Assembly (NCBI GenBank): GCA_039583875.1
Contig: CM077147.1
Location: 160,350,821 to 160,414,820, forward strand
DNA length: 64,000 nucleotides
Direction: 5' to 3'
Source: Platanthera guangdongensis
Lineage: Eukaryota > Streptophyta > Magnoliopsida > Asparagales > Orchidaceae
This document shows positions 30,842 through 39,454 of the stretch, one piece after another. The notes under the pieces are model-generated. The model did not search any database. It was not told where the DNA came from and saw only the letters and a list, made by a program, of their open reading frames with translations. The first letter of the stretch is position 1, and each line of letters starts with the position of its first letter. Both the position numbers and the translations under genes were made by a program.

Positions 30842-32908
30842 CTAATAAAATAGAGCACTTAGTATGAGAAGATCAGCAACATGATTAGTAGCTGGAACAA
30901 ATTTCAATTCCAACTTCTTCATTTGAACTTTTTCCTGAACGAAGTGACAGTCAACTTCAATGTGTTCCGTTCTTTCATGAAAGACAAGATTCATAGCTAT
31001 GTGTATAGCAACTTGACTATCACAGAGTAAGGTAACTGGTGATGAAAGTTTTACTCCTATATCACCTAGGAGACTCTCAAGCCATGTGGGCTCAGATACA
31101 ATAAACGTCATCGAACGGTACTCAGCATCGACCGAAGATCGAGCAACCACAAACTGTTTCTTACTGCGCCAGGTAACAATGTGACCTCTAAAATAAGTAC
31201 AAAATATACTGGTGGGACGCTGATCATCCAGGGAACCAGCATAATCAGCATTTGAATAGACAACCAATGTTGGAGTAGACGAGGAAGAAATTTTGTATAT
31301 CAGCCCTTGACCATGAGCTGTTTTCAGGTATTGCAAAATACGTTCGACAGTCTGTAGATGAGACACCCGAGGAGAATGCATAAACCGGATGACAACCCCA
31401 ATAACAAAGGATATATATGGTCTTGTGACTGTGAGATAAATCAGTAGAAGAAGATCTTCATCAGAAGCATGTGCACACAACTTGTGATTGACATCCATAT
31501 GAGTATTAATCGACTTGCATCCAAAATATCCAGTATCCTGAAGAAAGTCGAGACAGTACTTTCGTTGAAATAAGACAAGGATATCAAGACGTTTTGCGAT
31601 CTCAAGGGCAAGAAAGTAATGGAGGTTCCCCAGATCTTTTGTTTATAAAATAGAACTAAGGTGTCGTTTGACCACTCATATTTCCATTGAATAATGTCCT
31701 ATGATTAGGATGTCATCGACATAAACCAAAAGAAGAACCGTTAATATTGTTCTAGGACAAGTGAACAGAGAGAAATTTGTCGAGCTCCGAGTAAAACCAA
31801 CCTCCCGAACAACCCTACCGAACTTATCGAATCATGCTCGCGGAGATTGTTTAAGACCATAAATCGACTTCTTAAGGTGACAAACTCGGGACTCACCCAT
31901 GGTCTCAAACCCTGAAGGTTGTTACATGTAGACAATTTCTTGGAGATCATTATTGAGAAGCATTATTGATATCCAATTGATGTATGGGAGATTGACGACA
32001 CACAGCTACAGAGAGGACACGAACTGTGTTTAGCTTGGTCACACAAACTGTGTTTAGCTTGGTCACTCAAACTGTGTTTAGCTTGGTCACTAGAGAGAAT
32101 GTTTCCTCATAATCGAGACCTTGTTGTTGAGTAAATTCATGAACCACCAGACGAGACTTAAGACGATTAATCATCCCATCAAGGGCATGTTTGATGACAA
32201 AAACTCATTTACATCCAACAGTAGTCTATCTCGAAGGAAGAGAAACCAGATCCCTCGTCTGATTAGCCCAGAGGGCTGTCATTTCTTTGTCTATGGCCGC
32301 CCGCCAGCCCGGGTGTTGAAGAGCCTCCTGCATAGAGTTAGGGACAAAAATAAAGGATAATGAGGTAGCCAAGGTTTGAAGCGCTGGGGTCAGGGGATGT
32401 AAGGATACATAATTTGCTATAGGATGGGTTATGGAGGCAGAGGCCGGATCGTCAGGTCGCAAAGTGCTAGAGGCTGAAGCCGACTGCAGCGGGGCTGCAG
32501 ATCTGGGAGGTCGACGAGTATAAACACAAAGAAGGGGGTTTGTGGAGAACTGGAGCTGGGGAGGGGAGGAGTGGAGGTGGTGGTGGTGGCGGGGGAGACG
32601 TAACTGGGATGACAGGTCTTGGTAATGATGGAGGTGGAAGAGATGACGTTTGAATGGAGAAAAATGGTTGATCTTCCAGAAAGGTAGCATCCGTCGAAAC
32701 TGCCACCATGCGGGTAGTGGGAGAGTAGCAAACATACCCTTTTGAGTGCGGGAATAACCGATGAACATATGTTTATTCTCCCGAGGATCGAATTTATCGG
32801 TAGAGGGACCTAGTAAATGAACATAGCAGGTACAACCAAATATTCAAGGTGTGGGGGGGGGGGAATGGAGGCATGGAAGGGCAGATGAGGCTGAATGGGG
32901 TGGCATTG
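30842..32908 (-). pseudogene. pol: Integrase C-terminus, reverse transcriptase and RNase H of element D
   Basis: From the 5' end: VGYSRTQKG of the integrase C-terminal region with a proline-rich linker (32768-32400), the polymerase start AALDKEMTALWAN-like at about 32290, a catalytic QLDINNA (near 31975), YVDD at 31723-31712, and then RNase H with YSNADYAGSLDDQRPTS and CDSQVAIHIAMN. In-frame stops and frame changes separate these parts. A 24-base unit encoding VTKLNTV is present three times at 32022-32093. Around 31490-31500 residues between MDVNHKL and LIYLTV are deleted. The enzyme would copy RNA into DNA; this copy is dead. Confidence 0.85.
32904..32908. repeat. Left target-site duplication of element C (CATTG)
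   Basis: CATTG precedes the 5' LTR and recurs at 57729-57733 after the 3' LTR. Confidence 0.92.
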
Positions 32909-33097
32909 TGTTGGATCTCTAGTTTGATTTGGGCTAGGTTCACTAAGTTAGGATCTTGTGACCCATCTTGTATAGTCAGGGACATAGTTGTGTCCTAGAG
33001 TCTAGGCCAAGTCCTTAGGATCAACACTGCATGGACCAGCCATTATCAGACTGCCAGAGACTCAAGACTTAGAAAATTTCCAAAGACTCAGCAAAAT

Positions 33098-33745
33098 GAG
33101 TTCGACGTTCGTCGAACTCAGGTCGACAATTGTCGTGCTCAGCTCGACGATCTCAGAGAAAATTCTCTGAGCTGAGCTCGACGAACTTGATTCTCAGGTC
33201 GACGATCTTTGGAGTCTACCTCCAGCATTTCAAGTACAGACTTTATTCTCCAGACTCTAGTCGACGAACTTAGTTCTCTGGTCGACGATTTCTAGAATTT
33301 CTACTTCAACTTCTTGATTCTAGAAGTTTCTCAATTTTCTAAGTCCAGAATCATCTTCAGTCGACGAATTCAAGATTCTCAGCTCGACGAACTTTGACCA
33401 CTTTGGCTAGAGTTATCCAACATCAGTTAGTGGTTCTCAGCTCGACGAAACAAATTCTCAGGTCGACGATTTCTAGATACTTCACTTCAACACTTCATTC
33501 CAGAAGCATCTGAATTATTCTAAGTCCAGAAATATTTTGCTGAACTTCAGTCGATGAAATAAGTTATCAGCTCGACGAACTCCATACACAGAAAAGGCAA
33601 AGTTTCTAGAGAATGCAGTTCTGTTTTAGCTCGACGATCTTGGAACTCAGCTCAACGAATAGAAGTCATCTGGTCGACGAACACAGCAACTCGGCTCGAC
33701 AAACTGTGAACTCAGCTCGACGATTTATGTCATCTTTTCGACGAA
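33098..33745 (+). repeat. TCGACGA motif array in U3 of element C
   Basis: About 20 copies of (AGC/AGG/AG)TCGACGA followed by ACTT, TCTT or ATTT, alternating with spacers such as TCCAGA. One pair at 33098-33118 makes the hairpin GAGTTCGACG-TT-CGTCGAACTC over its flanks. The 3' LTR repeats the array at 56063-56633. Confidence 0.85.
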
Positions 33746-34453
33746 TCCAGACTTAGTTATTTCCTTCCTTCTATCCCCTTCTTACTGCAATAATTTATAT
33801 GTAATTAATGCTCAAATATTCTCTGAATATAACCGTTAAAAGGAGCATTGATTATTGTCTTCTCCAGGATTATTGCTTGCTATTTTTCCATGGGACAGTT
33901 GGAAAAATAATTCAATGCAGTTTATTCTCAAGGCTGTCAGCATTGATTGCAGAGGAATTCAAATTTCAAAAGAGAATTTCTTGATAGGAAATATAAAAGA
34001 AATTTCCTCACCTTTCCTGAAAAAGAAGACACAAAAACAAGAGAGAATATACAGAGAAGATACATACAGACAGTTAGTAACGCAATCAGTCTGAATCAAG
34101 GATTTCCTTGCTCACTCTCAATACAGAACTCTGATACAGAGAAGAAGCCCTAGACCAGAAGAACATCTGCTATCTGAAGAAGAAGAACAATTAATCAAAA
34201 ATCAAGTCTTCATTCTTCAACTCTCCAGGACACTTCAAAGGACAACATCAATTCCATCTGTCAAGAAGTTCCTGAGGATCTTTTCTGGTCAAGGCTTAAA
34301 GACTGAAGACCTATCACCCTGAAGCAAAGCTCCAGTTTTTCCCTGAACCATTCTACATCTTAGGGGGAGCTCTTTGCTAATATCATTTCCACTTAAGTCT
34401 TCTCAGTTGTATATTGAGAAAGAGAAGACAATATCATCTCTCCACTCCCACTG

Positions 34454-34605
34454 TATAAAGGGTTATAACTCCCTTCAAAAGTTATTCCTGGTTGCAAGTC
34501 ACCTGAACAAAAGACTTGAGGTTTTGTTTTTGAGCACCTGATCAAAAGCTCATTGGTGTCAGGCACCTGATCAAAAATCTGAGTGAATTCCTACCAGGGT
34601 GGTAG
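34454..34605 (+). repeat. Hairpins with a constant loop and variable stems downstream of the C TATA box
   Basis: Unit 1 pairs CAAGTC (34495-34500) with GACTTG (34513-34518) around ACCTGAACAAAA. Unit 2 pairs TGAGC (34531-34535) with GCTCA (34548-34552) around ACCTGATCAAAA. Unit 3 pairs TCAG (34559-34562) with CTGA (34579-34582) around a loop containing CACCTGATCAAAA. CTACC/GGTAG at 34591-34605 and AGGG/CCCT after the TATA box flank them. Element J has equivalent units at 60075-60250. Confidence 0.8.
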
Positions 34606-34841
34606 AAAAGTGGATGTACACAGGTTGAGGAACCACTATAATTTCTTCTGTTGTCTGGTTGCCCTTTCTTTTGCTCTTGTTGTGTTTGTGCTAGCTAGGT
34701 CTGCTGTGTGTTTGTGGTTATTTATTTATTATTCTGCAGTTTTTATTTACAACAAAAGCTGTAAAGTTTTCTAAAGGATTTTAGGATACTTTATTAACCC
34801 CCACCTCTAGAGTATTTCAGATCTAACACATCACTTTCAAT

Positions 34842-34853
34842 TGGTATCAGAGC
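34842..34853 (+). promoter_or_regulatory. Primer-binding site of element C, tRNA-Met type
   Basis: TGGTATCAGAGC is fully complementary to the 3' end of plant initiator tRNA-Met and lies two bases after the LTR. Confidence 0.92.
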
Positions 34854-34945
34854 AGGATTCCCTTGGTTGTACAAGCTAACCCTTGAACAAAAGATCCTGA
34901 GTTAGATCTGTCTTTACATTCCTATTAGATTTATTCTCACACAGC

Positions 34946-36523
34946 ATGACATAGAATAAAGATTATGCAAGCACTAGACCTCCAGTATGCAATCTGAATA
35001 AGTATGCCATCTGGAAGGCAAGAATCAAATTGTACATGAACTCTATTGATGATGATATATTTAATTCTATTTTGACAGGTCCTCCTCAAGCCACTGCCTC
35101 TACATCTACAGTTGTTTCAAGCACAAAAGCAGTTCCACCACCTGAGTGGACTGAAGCCCAGAAAAAGGCAAAGATTGCTGATGCCAATGCAATGAATATA
35201 CTGACACAAACAATGTCAGATGATATCTTTCAAAAAGTGGCTGAATGCACCTCAGCCAAAGCCATTTGGGACTCCCTAAATCAAATGGTGGCTGGATCAG
35301 CAGATGAAAGGAAGGACAGGAGATCCAATCTCATATCCCTATATGAGAAATTCAAGAAGGAAGATGCTGAGACAGTAGCTGATATGTACAATAGGTTAAG
35401 CTCAATCATCAATGAGCTAAAAACCTTGGACAAGGACATCACCCTCACTGAGGTGAATGATAAGATCCTTATTTTCTTCCCAAGATCATGGGATTCAAGG
35501 ATCTGACCCATCAAGGAGGCCAGAAGTCAAAATGAGATTTCCACTGAATCTCTTTTAGGAAAGCTTAAGTCCTATGAACAGCTGATCAAATCCAGAGAGG
35601 CAGCTGAGCAAAGAACACCTCCTCCAGCCAGAAAAGAACAAAGCATTGCATTCAAGGCTGCTGAGGAGACAGAGACTTCAACCACAAATGAAGATCTAAT
35701 GAGTCTTTTTGCCAAAAGATTCTACAAAATGGCAAGGAAAGACTTCAGGAGGAAGTCATCAAGGCAGGATGACAAACCAAGGTATGACAAAACACCAACT
35801 AAAGAAGTGGTGTGTTTTGGTTGCAGGAAACCTGGACACTTCATCTTTGAGTGTCCAGAGAATCAGAAGAAGGAGAAGAGAAGATAGAATGACACAAGAA
35901 GACAGCACAACAGCAGGCCTTCCTCCAGCAAATACAAGAAGAAGGAGAAAGGTTTTGTGGCTGAATCTTGGAGTGAAACTGAAGATGAATCATCATCTTC
36001 CAGCTCCAGTGAAGATGAAGAACAGGCAAGGGCAAAGGAGGTTTGCCTCATGGCCATTGATGCCTCCAGGAGCCATTCAGAAGAAGAAGATTCATACAAT
36101 GAAGCAGTTTCAGATTCTGAAGCTGACAAGGTATTATCTTCCTTTGATTACAGTTCTGATTCATTTAAATCTGAATTTAAAACAATGTGCATATACTTAA
36201 TTAACTCAGAAAAAGTAATTAAGACTCTTAGGGAAAAATTAGGAAACCTAGAGAATGTTAATTCAGAAAACAATAGGTTAAAGGATGAATTAACCTTAGC
36301 TAATGAACAAATTATATTGTTAAAGACTGAGCTATGTGAGGCTAAACAACTTGAGGAATCTCTCAATGAGACAAGCCTCAAGCTGATGGACATCACAAGC
36401 ACAGTTAATGCCAGATTGAATGGCAAGCTGGGTTTGAGTGCATCATACAGTTTGCCCCCCATTCTCAAGAAAAACATTTTATCAATCCCATCAAATTTAT
36501 TTCAGCTAAAGGAAAAGAAATAA
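34946..36523 (+). pseudogene. gag: gag of element C with three point stops
   Basis: One frame runs from ATG at 34946 to TAA at 36521-36523, 525 codons, broken only by TAG at codon 3, TGA near 35504 and TAG near 35885. It reads CNLNKYAIWKARIKLYMNSI, the capsid block TMSDDIFQKVAECTSAKAIW, MYNRLSSIINELKTLDKD, a zinc knuckle CFGCRKPGHFIFEC (near 35814-35855), a very acidic serine-rich stretch, and a C-terminal coiled coil (SEKVIKTLREKLGNLENVNS onward). The TGA replaces an Arg-like position, as expected from CGA to TGA. Gag packages element RNA. This copy would need repair or readthrough. Confidence 0.88.
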
Positions 36524-36609
36524 TAAACTATAATCAAACCATAGAACAAATTCCAAAATCAAATGGTCAAAATAACAAAAATCAGAAAACCACAAGTAAA
36601 AATAAAGTT

Positions 36610-36833
36610 CAGAAGAATTCGTCGAACTTAGATCGACGAAATGTTGCCCGTTCGTCGAACCCAACTCGACGAGCGCTGAACGCAAACTTTAGCTATAATT
36701 ATTCGTCTAAATGCGATCGACGAACTCTGTATGGTTCGTTGAGCAGAGGTCAGCGAACGTGGGGCACAGAAAATGAACATGTTCATTCTCTGGGCAGATA
36801 TCGACGATCTCACCCCAATTCGTCGAACTCTGG
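36610..36833 (+). repeat. TTCGTCGAAC array in the gag-protease gap of element C
   Basis: Seven or so copies of ATTCGTCGAAC or ATCGACGAA occur after the gag stop. The array continues beyond element E at 48995-49025, so E landed inside it. The motif is the one in the U3 of C itself. Confidence 0.85.
36829..36833. repeat. Left target-site duplication of element E (TCTGG)
   Basis: TCTGG recurs at 48990-48994 directly after the other E LTR. Confidence 0.92.
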
Positions 36834-37090
36834 TGAAAGAATTTGTTTCAAGATGTTCTAAACACCTAGGGGGGGTGAATAGGTTCAATTCTTTTTCTAA
36901 CTTAGGCAGACAAATCTATCTAGTTTAGTAATTTATTCAGCAGAAAACACAGCACAGTATTCACATACACACAACATTCCACAGATTGCACACCAGATTT
37001 ATAGTGGTTCTCCAAATGATGGGTACATCCACTTTCCCCCCTCGCCTATCTAGTAGTGTACTAGATTCGGCCTAACTTCCTTCTTTCTTC

Positions 37091-37385
37091 TCAGATCTGC
37101 AGATCTTACAGATCAGAACCAAGACTGGTTCCTACAACTCAGAGTGAATCCACACTCTTATAACTCATACACAAGCCCTACCTCAGCCTCTTCCACAGGC
37201 CTATAACTCAGAGTGACACCCCACTCCTACAACTCAGGCGAAAGCCCTACCTCAGCCTCTTTCACAGGCCTACAACTCAGGGAACAGATTCCCCTACCTC
37301 AGGCACTCAACCCTACCTCAGCCTTTATAATTTAGGCTTGCAACTCAGAGAAGTAAATCTCCTACACTCAGATCTATTACAGATC
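37091..37385 (-). repeat. Hairpin array with changing stems in the E 3' LTR
   Basis: Plus-strand linkers CTACAACTCA or CTACCTCA separate AGATCTGCAGATCT, GAACC-AAGACT-GGTTC (37116-37131), GAGTG-AATCCA-CACTC (37142-37157), GCCT-CTTCCAC-AGGC, GAGTG-ACACC-CCACTC, GGC-GAAA-GCC, GCCT-CTTTCAC-AGGC, GGGAA-CAGA-TTCCC, GCCT-TTATAATTT-AGGC, GAGA-AGTAAA-TCTC and GATCT-ATTAC-AGATC. About 11 of 13 units pair well. Stem sequence differs between most neighbours. Confidence 0.88.
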
Positions 37386-38007
37386 CTACAAAAGTTATTG
37401 ATGAAAAGATAATAATATCTTCAACCAGATAGAGAGAGAATTGGTTGAAGGCTTCTTGATCAGTTCTTGATAGAACTGATTACTTAAGAATCAACCTGTC
37501 TTAGCTTCTTCAAAGCTTCTTGAATCTGAACAAAGTAATGTTGATCTTCTTGGTGTTGGAGTTGATCTTCAATCAACTTCCTTCAGAAATTAATCTTAAT
37601 TCTTCTTCAGAATTGATCTAAATTCTTTTGGCAGAGTATTCAGGATCTGCCTTCACTGGATGAGGTCTTCTCTCCTTCTTGTATTTCTCTCTCTACAATC
37701 TATTGACTGTTTCTTCTTTCTCTTCTTCTGAATCCTCAATCCTTTAGAGATTATTCTTTATTCACTAATCGTATTCACGATACTTCTTCACAATCGATAA
37801 TTGATTAGCTATTTATTGTTGAGAGAGCATATCTATATATAGGCTTCATCCATGGTTACCGGTTGTTCCGGTTCCAAACGGTCTTCTGACACCTCTGACA
37901 GATGTGAAAACAATGTTAGTAATGACAGCTGTCAAGTCTCTAGTTGTATTACTTCAACCTTCATTGGACTTTGACTCAGCAGCAGAGAATGTCGAGTGAA
38001 TACTTCA

Positions 38008-38403
38008 CATGTATCAACACACATAGTCCATGTGTCGACACAAGTCTTGATGATGTCGACACAACATCACTTTTACTTATCGGCACAGCTTCTGTGGAAT
38101 GTGTCGACAAAAGTCCTGTGTGTCGACACAAACACTCCTTGTCTTGACAAAGTTGGTGTCGACAGAATTCTGGTGTGTGTCGACACAAGTTCTGTGTGTC
38201 GACACAGTCGTTGTCGACAGAATTCTGGAATGTGTCGACAGCTTCTCTGTGTGTCGACACAAATCCTGATGATGTCGACACAATCTGGACCTTGGTGTCG
38301 ACACAGCGTTATCGACAGATTTTCTGTGTGTCGACACAAAATTCTGGGTGTCGACACAATCTGGCCCTTGGTGTCGACACAGCCATTCCCAAGTGTCTAC
38401 ACT
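38008..38403 (-). repeat. TGTGTCGACACA palindrome array in U3 of the E 3' LTR
   Basis: About 16 copies of GTGTCGACACA or TTGTCGACAGA, each a near-perfect palindrome centred on GTCGAC, recur every 15-35 bases with TTCTGTG- or TTCTGGA-like spacers. Several frames stay open across the array by chance of composition; I do not call them genes. Confidence 0.88.
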
Positions 38404-38541
38404 TGTACTTAGAAATTTTTTCTTCCATTTACTTAACCTGCACATGATAACTCAACACACCATCAAATACAACTTGATGCATATCATTGAGTTATGTGAG
38501 GCTTCTCCAAATCTGGTACACATTTTCCAATGTACCCAACA

Positions 38542-38805
38542 ATCTCCCCCTATTTGGAGAAGTCATAACCCTTAGTCAATGATATACATAACTTATAATA
38601 AAATAAACAATATGATGTATAAAAGCATTCAATGACAGGGTAACATATAAACAAAACAAGTATATTATATCATCACAGAATATGATACAAACATAATAAA
38701 CATGAATCATTGTTTTGTTTAAACATCAAAAAAGATTTGTTAACAACAGATTATATAGATCTTAAAACTAAAGATTACAATGTTCTAAAATCTAGTCAAT
38801 CTATC
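38542..38805 (-). other. 3' untranslated region of element E
   Basis: A/T-rich sequence between the third ORF stop and the 3' LTR. AAATAGGGGGAGAT on the minus strand at 38555-38542 is the polypurine tract that primes plus-strand synthesis. Confidence 0.75.
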
Positions 38806-39067
38806 CTAAGGCTGATCAGGCTCCTTGGTCACTATGCCTTTGCCAGACTGGACCCTTGCTTGTACCGGAGCTTCAGTATCTTCAGCTGGCTTCTTGCCTT
38901 TGAGATCCTTCTTCTTAAGTTCTTCAGCCTTAACTTTTTGCCTTTCAAAATAGTGATAAGGTTTGAGAAAGTATTTACTGTGCTCCACAGCTGTAGCAGG
39001 TATTTTCCCAGCCTTGTGATCCCTTCTGAACTAATGTATAACATCTTGTCTCTGCAGATATTTATTC

Positions 39068-39442
39068 TGTTGAAGTTGGAGACCGGGCGGTCTGTCTTGG
39101 CGGGTTAGAGACCGCGGGTCTGGCGGTTTGACTCGGCGACTTGTAAACCGGGCGGTCTAAGCAATCTTCACAGGCGACCTCTCTGCATCTCTTATTGTAA
39201 GCCGTGCGGTTAGTCCTTCTGTCTAACCGCGCGGCCTGTGCGGTTTACTTTGTACAGTCCGCTTAGCTTGTAAATTTTAGTCCACATCTCTTATTTGTAT
39301 TCTCTCTTCTCTCCTCCATTCTATATATAGGGAGGGCATACCTTTGTAATAGTTATCTTTTTTTGGATAATAAAATTTCGATTATTCAAAAGTTTATTCG
39401 GCTTGTTCTCTTCTTCTCGCTTCCTTTCTCTACTTTCTAACA
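39068..39442 (+). repeat. LTR of insert I
   Basis: 375 bases. The first half is built of AGACCG-GG-CGGTCT-type inverted repeats, and further on GCGGTTAG pairs with CTAACCGC across TCCTTCTGT. A similar LTR, fragment K, lies at 59246-59650. Confidence 0.75.
39321..39375 (+). promoter_or_regulatory. TATA box and polyadenylation signal in the LTR of insert I
   Basis: CTATATATAGG at 39321-39331 is followed about 45 bases later by AATAAAA at 39369-39375, the usual short-R arrangement of small copia LTRs. Confidence 0.6.
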
Positions 39443-39454
39443 TGGTATCAGAGG
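39443..39454 (+). promoter_or_regulatory. Primer-binding site of insert I
   Basis: TGGTATCAGAGG follows the LTR end directly and matches initiator tRNA-Met at 11 of 12 bases. Confidence 0.8.

Larger units (their letters stand above)
32909..34839 (+). repeat. 5' LTR of element C
   Basis: TGTTGGATCTCTAG to CTTTCA, 1,931 bases. U3 carries the TCGACGA array (33098-33745). TATAAAG at 34454-34460 is the likely TATA box. Hairpins follow, and the U5 box is near 34609-34643. It contains 76 bases (33108-33183) that are missing from the 3' LTR. Confidence 0.92.
36834..38541 (-). repeat. 3' LTR of element E (left copy)
   Basis: TGTTGGGTACATTGG to CTTTCA on the minus strand, 1,708 bases, preceded in sense by the polypurine tract AAATAGGGGGAGAT. 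It holds the TGTCGACACA array in U3, TATATATAG near 37842-37832 and a hairpin array at 37385-37091. The U5 box is at 37035-36996. Confidence 0.92.

Noticed and set aside
34583..34774. Small hydrophobic ORF downstream of the C hairpins (also 57473-57664)
   Set aside because: It lies in the U5 side of both LTRs over the U5 box. It is open in both copies only because they are duplicates, and there is no sign of coding conservation in J.
38008..38403. CRISPR-like spacing of short repeats and unique spacers in the TGTCGACACA array
   Set aside because: The repeats are 10-12-base palindromes in a plant LTR, spacers are related to each other, no cas genes exist nearby, and the same array recurs in the other LTR of the element.
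37976..38447. Overlapping open frames on both strands with repeated VDT/STQ/CRH peptides
   Set aside because: They follow from the TGTCGACACA motif lacking stops in several frames. They lie in LTR U3 and have no conserved domain.
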